The notes beneath the pieces were generated by a model. That model had not been told where the DNA came from and did not search any database. It worked only from the letters and a program-made list of their open reading frames with translations. From Chamaea fasciata (taxonomy: Eukaryota > Chordata > Aves > Passeriformes > Sylviidae): a stretch of DNA of 64,000 bases. Location of the stretch: positions 71,460,093-71,524,092 of the forward strand of contig JARCOQ010000006.1 in assembly GCA_029207755.1 (NCBI GenBank), read 5' to 3'. Of this stretch, positions 47,003-58,290 are shown one piece after another (positions within the stretch are counted from its first letter, which is position 1; the number at the start of each line of letters is the position of its first letter). The position numbers were made by a program, and so were the translations under genes.

Positions 47003-50000
47003 TTGGCAGCAGCTCCCACCTGAAAGCCCAGCTGGTCTCAGCCAGCGGCTGCGGGGAACGAGGGGACCTCCCCAGGGTGTGCTCAGCAGAAGCCAAGGCA
47101 GCTGGTTTTGTTCAGGGAGCAATTTACCCTTCCCTCACAATACTGACGCATCCAGCAGCTGTCCCGCAGGGATGGGAGCCTCTTCCCTGCTGCCTTGGGA
47201 TGGTGCTGTTCAGCTGCTCACTGTCCCGGGTTACCTTTGCCCCTCCTCAGCAGCTCAGCTTGTTGATGCAGTCCCTGATTTGCTGGGTGACAGTTCAGCT
47301 GCGTTCAGACCTTGGTAACTTCCCCACTGCTCGAGTGTTACCAGGGAATGTCAGCGGTGCTTCCCGGCTGCTGGATCTGTTCATGGAGGCCTTGGGGACA
47401 AAAGCACCTTTGGATAAGGTAAAATGTGGGTTGTGAAACCCCCAAAATGAGGAAACCCGGCGGGGAATTCCGGGAGCTCTTTTTCAGGTGTGTTCTTATG
47501 AGTTGGCAGGATACAGAGGAGCACAACTGATCACACCCTGCTCTCCCAGGCTCTGGTGTTTGGATCGGGGTGGGAAACGGGAGCGCTGGAGCCGGGCGGA
47601 TGCTGCTGTTCCAGCTGTAAATCTCCCAGTGCTTGTCTCCATCCGATTGCTCTCATAATTCACACCCACAGCTGAACTGTCAGCTCTTGGCTTCCTTCAG
47701 TGAGGAGGCTAAAATGGGGTTTATTGTTTCGTGTCTGAGGGTGGAGGGTCTGAGACGACGCTAGAAAACCAGGTCGTGACAGGTTCCTTCTCACAGGAGG
47801 ACGCCGGATAATGCAGTTTTTTACTCCAGAGATACATAAAGGAAGAGAGGTAATAACTGATTAGAAGGAAAATACACGTGCAAACCTCAATTCTTTTTTC
47901 CAGAAAACCATCTTTGTTTTCCAGAAGAGCTCCTGATTCAGGCAGGCATTACACCGTCCACTGTGGCCGCAGTGGGGGACGAGGGGGACGCGGCTCTGGC
48001 CACCACCTCCTGTCTGCTCCCTGGCCAGACAAGGATGAGCACTGGGAATTGTGAGGGATAAGAGACAAATGACTGGACCACAGAGGAAAGGGAGGAGAAA
48101 GAACAGAACGAGTTCTTTGCTCACCACCACTGCGTCGATCGCTTATTAAATTACATCCATTGTGTGATCTGAAAGAACAACTCCTTTTATCTCGACAGCC
48201 ATCAGGGTGGAAACAATAATAAAACTCTGCTGACAGGTGCCACAAAGGTGACTTTGTTTTCAGAGCCCCTCTTCAGTTTCTGCTGGATCAGAGAGCAAAC
48301 AGACCTCAGGAAGTTCTCGCTGGGCCAGCGCAGGGAGAGGAGGAGTGTGGTAAATGCTGGGCTTGGTTTTGGCGAACTGCTGGAGGACAAAAGGGGAGAT
48401 TTACTAGCGGGCTCTGGGTCTGCTCAGCCTGCAGGAGCCAGGAGCTGAGGCAGGGAGGGTGACTCAGAGAGGCTCGGCCTGTTCCAGCAGTGCTGCTCCA
48501 AGCTCCTGGGATTTATGAGGATTTGGGCAAACCTCTCACCAGGGCAGGGCAGAAGCGATCACGGCACCGCCCCCATCTCACCCCAGCGCTGGTGTCAAAA
48601 GGCTCTGCAGTGTCCCGGTCAAAAAAATGCAGGTTTGTGGATATTTTTGGGAGTGAGCAAGCTTTCGGAGGGCTGTGTGGGGCTCCTGTTTCCCTCACAC
48701 TGATGAAGTGCCCGTCAGTGCCTGTCAGGAGGCGAGTCAAGAGAGCAGAAGGAGGTTCACCACATCTGACACCGGCTCTGCAAACACTCTGCACCTGTGC
48801 GGCATCACCGGGTGGTTTATCACAGTTTCTGACTCGGTACAAGACATTTTATAATGAGATTAGCAGGTGGCCCTACAAGAGCAAAGCCTCCTACCCGGCA
48901 CCACGGAATTAATCCATAAAAAATAAAGGCAGGTCCTCTCCTTGGCAGCTTATAAGTATTCCAGGCACTGCGGTGTCAAAGGCTTTATGACAGCTTTGAG
49001 CTTAAGGAATTAAAAAAAAAAAAAATTAAAAACCTATATTCAGTAATTTAATTCTAATTAATTCATTATCCAAGAATCTTCTTTGGATTGCAGCTCATAG
49101 CCACAATATTTCTCTGGATTTCTTCCAGATTTTTTTTTTTTTTCCCCAAGCTTGGCTGCCTTACTTGTGGGCGGGTAAGGAGTGCATAGATACATTTGTG
49201 GTCCTCAGGTTGTATATTAAATATTCTTTAATATTTATATTCTATATAATAGTCTAATCTAATATTCTATACTATCCCAAAGTTCACCAATTTAATGCCG
49301 TGTCATCCAGGAACAGCCTTTTGTTAAGCAAGCTTCAGGATTTTATTGGAATTTTTTTTTTTTTAAAAGGCATTAAAATGTTCTCTCTCCTCTCTAGCAC
49401 TGCCCTGGAGAGAACCCACCTTCCCACCAGGAACAGTCTTCCAGCAGGAAACATTGGCGCCCGTCTTTTGTGCCCTTCGGGTGGGTTCTGCTGAGCGCAC
49501 CCGCGCGAGCTCGGAGCAGGAGCAGGCTGCTGCAGGGAACCTCAGGCTGGCACCGGCTGCCAACATCTGTGTGAGCAGCGTTTCAGGGACTCGGGTGAAG
49601 TTTGTCCCCAAGGGGGGCACCTGCAGCTGCCTGCTGGTGGCTTTTTGGGCAGGGTGGCAGGAGGTTTCCGAGGCTGGAGGGAGCTGAGAGTCCATAAACC
49701 AGCGCGTTTCACACCTGGACAACGCACAGAGCCTGCTCCTGGTAAGATTTTAGGGCAGAAGCTGCCCGTGGCAGCTCTGCCCTGCAACATTGATTTATTT
49801 TAGGAGTGTAGAAATGCTACTCCCAGGAACTCTCTTGAGAGTCCCCTGGGTACTTTTAGCCCTCTCTTCTCACAGCTGGTGGATGGCAGCACCGGAGAGC
49901 TTTATAACCCTGGGAACACTGCCCAGGAAGCAAATTCCCTAGGCTGGGATGGAAAAGTTTATATTCTGCACCAGGGCTGGACGGTGGAAAAGTGCCTTTT

Positions 50001-53000
50001 GGGGGGAGTGGGGTGGGTTGCTTTGATTGTTTTGGGATTTTTTTTAAACGCATTTATACGTTTTGGGGAGCCATGTGCGTGAGCCAGGAGGGAAATGACC
50101 CAGCTCTGCCCTGCCTGGAGCTGCTGCCAAATAAATGAGCAAGGTGGCAGTGTGGGGCTGCTCACCCGGGGCGCCCGGTGGTGCCGGGGAGGGGAGAAGG
50201 TGCGTGGGGCTCCTTAGCTCTGCTTTGCTTACTGCTGCCTCTCTCATCTTCTGTGAGATGGAGTTAAAATACTCAGTTCACTCAAAACAAAACAAAACAA
50301 AACAGGAAGGAAAGGCATTTGAACCTGAATAAATTCAGCTGGGGGAGAAGACACGGTTCCTTGCCACTGAGAGTATTTAAGGTGTGAAAGGTGGGACAGA
50401 ACAGTTGGGGCCCTTTTGCATCAGCCTTCCGAGAGAGCTGGACTGGCCTTACCAGGAGAGCAGCCCAGGAAAGGGGAGTGCAGGAAAAGTCCTCTTCTGA
50501 GAACACTTTTGCCCTCTCTTTTTCTAACAGTCAGGGGTCCGTTCCTGCTGCTTTCTCACGTCTGGGCCCGGGGCTCCGGCCAGCTCAGAGGAGGCAGGGC
50601 AGTTCTAAATACCTGAATTCAGGCGAGGTCCCTCCCTTGCCCACATGCACGTGTGCAGGCGGCCTCGGAGTCGCCTCCTTTATTTTCGTGGGGATGCAGT
50701 GGGAGAGGAGCTTCCTCTGCAGCGCTGAGGGATTGCCAGGCCGGATTGTCACCCTGTGCCCGTCCACAGCCGCACATCAGCCAAGTGCCTCGGACATCGC
50801 TGTTCCTGTGTGCGGAGAGACTTTCCACAGCGGGAGACAGACGATACCTCACGCTCCAAACAAAGCCTGCCGAAAAACAATCTGTTTGATCCTCAGGCAG
50901 CTAAAATGAGCCATAGTATTTATTCCCAGAGCTCTGTCTTCCCTAAATATCGGATCTCTGCTAGTATCAAAGGGGCTTCCAACCAAAGCACCATGCCTTT
51001 GACAGCAATAAAAAAAGACAGGCACCCACGGATAACTCTTCCCAATGGTTGTACAGCCAGGTAATCAAGACATCACAACAGACACGTCGCCTTTTATTTG
51101 CTGTTTATACACCACCCAGGATCCTTGGATGCGGAGTTGACGCCAGCACAAGGATACAGCAGCTGGAGGATCAATAGGAAACACTTCTTCAGGTGTATTG
51201 ATTACCCGGAAAGGGATGGCGATAAATTTTTTGTGTGTTCCCACTCCGGCTCTGAGCCTGTTAAAAGGAAAGGAATGCCCTGGTTTTCCTCTCTGCTTCT
51301 CTCTCCTGAGACGCTGAAAAAAACCCCCAAAAGAGCAAGGCAAGAGCGTGGGGATGTTGGGTCTTCTTTTTTGTTTTTTAGAGAGTGGGCAGATCTAATA
51401 TATTTCTTTTTTGACCTCTTGTCCTCTTCTCCCATCTTGGGAGTAGAGAAAACAAGGAAGACAGCTAAAAGGGAAAGAATGCCAAAACAGGGAAAAAAAC
51501 CCCAAACCCCCACCCTGAAAAGATAACTCCTGACATCCTTCTATTAATCTGCTCAGAATTCGGTTTTAGTATCGAATTACTGAAGAAATGAACTGGATCA
51601 CTTTTCATTGGTATGGAGAGCAGGAGCGGTGTTCCACGGGCTCCGTAGTGCCGGGATTCAACCTCGTTCCTGCCAACACTGGAGACCTTGCCTTGGCACA
51701 GCTCTTCCCACTCAGAATGCTGGCTGTGCTCAGCATCTTCTGGGATTCAGTGCGCAGGAAGGCCACCCTACAAGGACACCCATCTCTGCTCATCTCCCGA
51801 GTTTCTGCAAGAGCTGGGATTGTCTCCATCAGCTGGAGCCCCTCGTGTTCTGGGGAAGCTCTGTGAGGAGTGAAGGATGTGAGCGGAATATTCCAGCTTG
51901 ATACCTGGAATTAAAAGTAGTTATAGTAGCCAGTGTTGGGAAGCGTGGGGATGGGGTTGAGTGCTGGGAAAAAAATAACAGCCTGTGAGAAGTTAGTGAG
52001 GTCCAGGGCATGATCCTCGGGGAAGTGCAGATCCCTGAGCCGCAGGGAGCCACATCAGTCACCGCAAGATGAAGGAAGATCATTCCATCCCCCCTCCTCC
52101 GAACCCAACAACTGGAGATAACCAAAAAAACCTGGGGCTAACCTAACAAAAAACCGGGGCTCAGGCACAAAATACACCTGCAAGTTCAAAAGTTCATTTC
52201 TGCCTGAAATTCTCTGTTCCCCAGGCATTCCCTGGAATCACCTTTGCAGAGGGCAAATTTCCTTCTGGTAGCTTGGAAGGTTGCTATTATGAAGACGCAA
52301 GTGGGAGAAGAGATCTCAAAGTAATGTCATCATCAGTGCTGCCAGGGTTTCTTTGGCTTTTGTTTTGCTGGGTGTTCTTGAAGAACAGCCCTTTTGCTGT
52401 AATGTTGTTTTATGGGGTTTTGGGGTTTTTTTTTTTTGCTTTTTTAGCCTTTTTTCCAAGTGATTTACGAACGTCTCTGTCACCTTTTCATCCCTTCTGA
52501 AAAAGCTTTGTTTTCGTGAAGAGGCTGCAGCATGTCAGGAGAAAGTGCAAATACCCACTTCAAGGCTCTAACAAGTTCTGTGCCACTAAGAGCCTTTGAT
52601 TCCTGCATTTAATTATGTCGCATTGCATTAGGATAATCCCGTTCCTCCTTGTTTCTCCAACTCAGTTTTCCGTACTTATCTTGCGCTTAATTAAAAGTGC
52701 CTCCTTCACTGCTGGGCTGGTGGGGAAATGAAGGCTGACACACAGGGGAGCTTTGCACTGGAGGGATCTTATTTTTAACCTGTCACACTCGGCACCTATA
52801 GACGTGTATTTATCCCACTCTTCATTCTTCCCTTGCCTAAAGAAATACTCAAGTCCAAAAAAAGGAAAGGTTACTCTGTGAATTCGCTGTTAAGCATTTC
52901 AGAGATATTCAGAGGAGCGAGGAAAGGAGAAGTAGAATACCATGCTAATTTCTAGCTAAATTGGGCTAAACCTTAGCTAATGTCTTGGCAGAGCTTTCCC

Positions 53001-53019
53001 CACCTCCCCTTTTTTCTTT
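47003..53019. other. Intergenic, no supported gene
   Basis: Holds A and T runs at about 49013-49025 and 49130-49143, an extremely AT-rich stretch at about 49210-49275 and a (CAAAA)n tract at about 50282-50304. Open frames are short or antiparallel pairs; none is recognisable. Confidence 0.55.
50282..50304. repeat. (CAAAA)n microsatellite
   Basis: Four CAAAA units. Confidence 0.85.
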
Positions 53020-53024
53020 TAATA

Positions 53025-53099
53025 GCGGTGTTTGGACTTGACGATCTTAAAGGTCTCCTCCAGCCTGAAGGATCCTCTGATTCCGTGATTTTATCATAG
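53025..53099 (+). mobile_element. CR1 LINE 3'-terminal fragment
   Basis: Matches the terminal CR1 segment: a TTGGACTTGACGATCTTAAA stretch, then GGTCTCCTCCAGCCTGAA and a degraded GATTC-repeat end (TGATTCCGTGATT). Confidence 0.85.
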
Positions 53100-54454
53100 T
53101 AACAAATTTGGGATTTTTTACCCACCAACAGGAAATGCTGCAAGGAGACCAAGCAAAGCAAACGTGCTTTTGGTGCTATATGCACGATTATTAAATTTTG
53201 TCTTGGCAGCTGCTTTGAGGCACAACGCCTGATTTTTGAGGTCTGTGTTATTCGTCTCCAACTTTTCTGGTGCCTTTCAGCTCCAGCAGTTGAGAAAATT
53301 TGTTAGAGTTTTCCGAGCACCTGCTCTTATTTCCAGCCCTAATCGCCTTATTTCAGCTCGGCGCCGTTCAGCAGAGCGGCTTTTCCTGCGTGGTCTGTGA
53401 CTCCAGACCCTTGAGTCATCCTGGCTTCTTGGGATCAGCCAAAGGATTTTCGGGCATTATGCTTCTTACTCCTGAAGCGGCGTTTTGGGATTTTTGAGAT
53501 TAACGCGGCTTTTCCCTTTGATCCCTATTTTCTCCTTCAATCCCTATTTTCTCCTTCCTGTGGTGCTAGAAATGCAGATCTGGACATGAACCTCCTCTGC
53601 CCTGGCTGTACCCACGGCCACGTGCCTTGATTTCCCAGAGGCTCCTCCCAGGTTTTCCAGAGGCTCCTCCCAAGCGTTCCCAGCCCGCTCGTGGTGCTGG
53701 TTGGCATCTTTGCTCCGGCGGATAAGGGAAAGTGGCTAAACTCTGTCACCGTGACAGGATTACGCTTTTAAACCCCCAATGCTTCCAGCTCCAGAGCAGC
53801 ATTTGGAGATCAGATTTGGATTCCCACGGCTTCTGATTATTTTGGGAAGCCGAGGAGCGAGGGTGCGATGCACCGCGCTAATTGCGGTGAGGCACACACG
53901 GCGTAGGCCCCGCGCCCAGAAGGGGGGAGCTTTGGTTCTCCCAGGGAGTCTGCAGCCAAAAAAAAAACCACAAACCCCTCTGCGAGCTGTCAGGTGGGTC
54001 AGCACCTGCAGGGCTGTCCCTGTCCGTGGGAGATGGTGTGCTGGAGCCCAGGAGCTCCCACAGCAGTGGGAATTCCCGGTGAAGCCGTGCCACGCTGGTC
54101 TGGCTTCCAGCAGCTGGCTCGTGTCTGAAAGCACCTCCAGCGCTCCTCCAACGTTTAGTAACACCGAGTGTGTAAACCTGGTAACTGCTGCTGTGCTGCG
54201 GGCCCTGCAGAAGTGCCTCTTGAGGTGGGATATCTGAATTCCCTCGGATGAGGACTCATTCTTTGCGCCGCTGCCAGCTTTCTCCTACTCTCACTTGCTA
54301 AAATAATACTTCACAGTCGCCTCTTAAATTAGACACGAGCTCAACCCTCTGACAGGGTTCGTGGAACCTGTGTGCAGTGAGGAGAGACGGGAATATGCTT
54401 TTTAATTCGGGAAGGGCCACAGGGGTCGGGTCAGTCCGCTGGATTTTCCCTGGC
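53100..54454. other. Intergenic, no supported gene
   Basis: Contains small tandem duplications at about 53520-53557 (CCTATTTTCTCCTTC twice) and 53638-53672 (CCAGAGGCTCCTCCC twice). Open frames at 53760-54237 on both strands match nothing recognised. Confidence 0.5.
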
Positions 54455-54511
54455 AATTCATAGGATCACGGCCAGGTTTGGCTTGGAAGGAACCCTAAGG
54501 AGCATCTCGTG
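54455..54511 (-). mobile_element. CR1 LINE 3'-terminal fragment, reversed
   Basis: TTCATAGGATCAC followed by GGTTTGGCTTGGAAGGAACC and CTAAGGAGCATCTCGT is the reversed CR1 3' terminus. Very short. Confidence 0.8.
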
Positions 54512-57500
54512 GGCTTGCTTTTCCCCCGGGGTGGCTTGCCAAGAACCCTGGCTTTCTTTTCCATAGGGAAAAATTCTGTCTCCAAAGAAGTGCTTTCCCC
54601 TTCAGGGATGTGTTCCTCATTTCCCATTCCCTGTTTTCAGTAATTTCTCCCCGCCTTTCTGGTCTGCTCTCCAGCCACACATCTCTGAGGGCAGTGAAGG
54701 TTCTCAGCAGCGCAGCAGAGGCGGTCACTGGGCCACACAGGATGTCCAAGCTTTCCCCTCAGGTGCCAGCAGACGCTTTTCCTGCACTGCCCAGCCCCTG
54801 CTTGATGGGAAAGCCCTCTGTAATCCCAACACGAGGGACTGCAGAGTTTTCCTCTGGCCCTTCAGCTCTTCCACTGCACAGGAATAAATTATTGAGGCCA
54901 TTCATCAACAGGTGGCAAATGGAAAAGGCAGGCAAAATGAAAGGTAATTATCTGTGGGCAAAATAGAGTCGTTTTAAATGGGCACTAAGCTCCGTAATTG
55001 AAGGTGCAAGAGTGCAAAACTTAACACTGGAAGGAGACCAGAAAATGGATGTACTTAAGGTTGGGCGCCGATGAAAGTAGTTCTATTGCACATTACCAAA
55101 TTTTATAATGTCTTCGTTGTGTCGCTGTTAAGCGTCCGGAATTATTATTCTTTAATGTGTAAAATAAAAACGTGTTTAATGGGCCAGCATTAAATAGGTC
55201 CGCGGCAAAGTCAAGTCTGCCAGGGATATTTCTACTGTAGCACTCAGCGTTTTGTCAAATAATGTTTTATTGAAAAAAAAAATCCCGCACAGAGTGGGCT
55301 GCTGGTAAGTGCTTCGCTCCCCTTCCCTCGGGGCTCAGCCCTCCAGGGTGGTCTTTGTGAAGGGGGGCAAAGATGAGTTTCTCATTTTCAAAGGACTGTG
55401 GCTGGGAACAGCCCGGACAGGTCCCCGTGCAGGTTGTCAGCAGCTGGCTGTGGAGGGAAGGGCGAGGGGTTGCCCAGCCTGTGCTTTTCTGACACTCTCC
55501 GAGAGCTGGACTTCTCGGACCGTCAGAGCTGTAAAAGCAGCGAAGTCTTTGTGTATATTTTCTAACACAGCTGAGATCTCCGAGAGGACACACAGTTCTC
55601 TTCCTTAGGGATTGCCCTCTAAACAAGCATCCCAATTCACAACATTTTCCTCAGTCCTGCCTCTGTTTCTAAGCCCACTCATGGAGTCGCCCTGCACAAT
55701 TCACCTCGTTGCCGGATTAGCGGCTGGCTCCGTTCCGTGAGCGTGCCAAGCCTCAAGTGAAAGCACTTGGGGTTTATGAAAATATGGAGCTATTTTGGAA
55801 AAAAGGATCTGCAGCACTACAGGAGAGGTGATTTAGGATCCACACTAAAACCTTCAGCTGCCGAGCAGGCTCCTGTGGTAATAAAAATCCTCTGTTCTAC
55901 AGATGTTTTGCGCACCAGAGCCAAAACACTGTCGCGGGATGTCACCAATATAAAACACGTCTGTCAAAATTTTATGTCCCGGCTTGTCCCACGTGGGAGG
56001 GGGGGAAAAAAAAATTGCTTGTCATGAGATGGGCTCCAGAGAGAATGTGACAACGTGGTCTGTGTTAAAGCCCTGACACGACACCTTCCCACAGCAATCC
56101 AGGCAAGCCTCCAAATGTTTCCTCTTCTGCCGCTTTTCTAACACGGAGGGAAATAAGAGAGGTGGCGTCCTGGGTGTGCATGTGACCTTTGGAGAAATGA
56201 GTTTTGGCGTTGTGCCGAGGTGCTTGTCCGTCCTGGTTGTCCTGGCTGCTCTGCATTGCCTCCCTGCACCTTCCTAAGCTTTCATCCCGAGGTATCGGAT
56301 CATATCTTGTAAGAAGATTGAAGGGAATTAAGTCTCCAGGCTCAACTCTCCCTTTCCAAGCAGCTGACAAATTTTAGTGTGTTCTGTGTGGCAGTTACTG
56401 GAAATAGCTGAAGTCTGCAGAGGGTGAGCCAGGATCCATAAAAATGTTCTTCCTACTTAGGATGACAATTTATAATTTAACTGCAGCTCCCAGCCTAATG
56501 ATGGCAGATTTACACGCCGCGCCATCCGGCTCTGCTGTGCTTTATGACCAAGGAGCTTCCCTGCATGGCTTCTGGGCATTGGAACAGTGGGAAAACTGTG
56601 GGAATAATGCAGGAAAACCACATCAAAGGCATCCTCAGCACACTCCTAGAACACGTTCTCTTCAGTAACTACCAGAACTTAAAAGTAATTGAAGCGTGTA
56701 TGGTCTAGGTACGGTGTAGGAAATGAAAGGTGATGCTTCCTTGGGAGATGTGCAGTTTTCCTCTCTGGAAGCAGGGAGCGGGAGCTACCGAGGAAGAAAT
56801 TCAGTTGGGATTGAAATTTGCAGGTGAGTGAATAGATGTTGAGAAGTAGCCCCAAGGAGTGTGAGTGAGTAGGAAAGGACAAAGGGGAAGCAGGCTACAG
56901 TACTTCCTTTGCAGGAGGAGAGAAAACCCAAAATCTAAGACAGGAAACTTTCTCCTAAAATAAGAAGGTGCCCAAAAGGTGATTTTGTGCCTTTATTTTT
57001 TTTTTTTTTAAATCAGATTGCTTATGAAAATTTAAACGCTTCACGTTGCAGAACAATTTCTCTTTGCTTACTTGGTGTGATTACACAAAGCTCTGCAGGA
57101 AGATGTGCTGCAGCTACAATGTCATTAAATAACATTTTCTGTTGGTGGGCTTATTCTCTCCTTCACCAGAATATTTAATTGTCACCGACGCTGACGGGAA
57201 CTGTGTGCCTTTGGAGGGCGTGCAGATTTAATATGGAGATGGCTCCCCAGCCAAGGCAAACACAGTGAAAACACACACACACAGAATAAAAGAAAAACTG
57301 TAAATAAATATCTGCCTCAGAGCAAGTTCTGTAAAAACTCAACCCCCTCGAGCATCCAGCTCTTCCTTCCAGCTCAGCTCCTCCTCTGAAGGGAAGCTGA
57401 ATTACCCAACAGGGGATGTGTGTTACAGATAAGTTCTGCAAGACGGCGGAACATCGGCCAGACTCTGAGAAGTAGACGGTACAAAGTCAATTGAATGGCA

Positions 57501-58022
57501 TGCAATTATCTCCCAAATTATAAACCGCGCTTTTCAACCCCCACAGCATTTTGTGGCGTCGCAACTGAGATTGAGAAATCCCACTCCGCCCGCTGCTGAC
57601 CTTCCCCTGGCTGAAAATAACCTCTGAGAAAACCCCAGGATGACTCTGTAACTACAGCCCATAAACCCAGCTGACCTTCTGCCACGGAGACAGATTTGTG
57701 TATTAACGTGTCACGTTCCCGCTCCCAAAGAAATAGGAGCGCTGTAAAACTGGCCCGTGTCTGCTTAGAGGGAGCTGCAGCAGGACGAACAGCTTTGCAA
57801 ACCCAAAGTGGCAGGTATGGGTTCATTGGGATGTTTTAAATGTTTTCCTCCCCACCCAGCAGCTGCAGCTGACTGAAATGCAAATATCAGTCTGGTTTCC
57901 TGGGAAGTCTTTCATTCCTCATGAGCGGAAATAGGAGTATAAATTATACGCAGAATTCATTTCTGCCATTCTATAAATCAGTTTCTGACTGGGATTTGGA
58001 TATTTACAGGCCTGACAAAGAG
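54512..58022. other. Intergenic, no supported gene
   Basis: Mixed-composition DNA with short A and T runs. No repeat family, coding exon or RNA gene was recognised. Confidence 0.5.
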
Positions 58023-58290
58023 CTCCTCCTCTCCTCTCCTCTCCTCTCCTCTCCTCTCCTCTCCTCTCCTCTCCTCTCCTCTCCTCTCCTCTCCTCTCCT
58101 CTCCTCTCCTCTCCTCTCCTCTCCTCTCCTCTCCTCTCCTCTCCTCTCCTCTCCTCTCCTCTCCTCTCCTCTCCTCTCCTCTCCTCTCCTCTCCTCTCCT
58201 CTCCTCTCCTCTCCTCTCCTCTCCTCTCCTCTCCTCTCCTCTCCTCTCCTCTCCTCTCCTCTCCTCTCCTCTCCTCTCCTCTCCTCTCCC
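58023..58290. repeat. (CTCCT)n pentanucleotide array, about 52 units
   Basis: An essentially perfect CTCCT tandem array of about 260 bases, pure pyrimidine on + and pure purine (AGGAG) on -. It makes artificial open frames on both strands. The lack of interruptions suggests recent expansion or ongoing homogenisation, and the copy number is likely variable. Confidence 0.97.

Noticed and set aside
53760..54237. Antiparallel 134- and 152-codon frames
   Set aside because: Mutually overlapping frames, no domain, no splice support.
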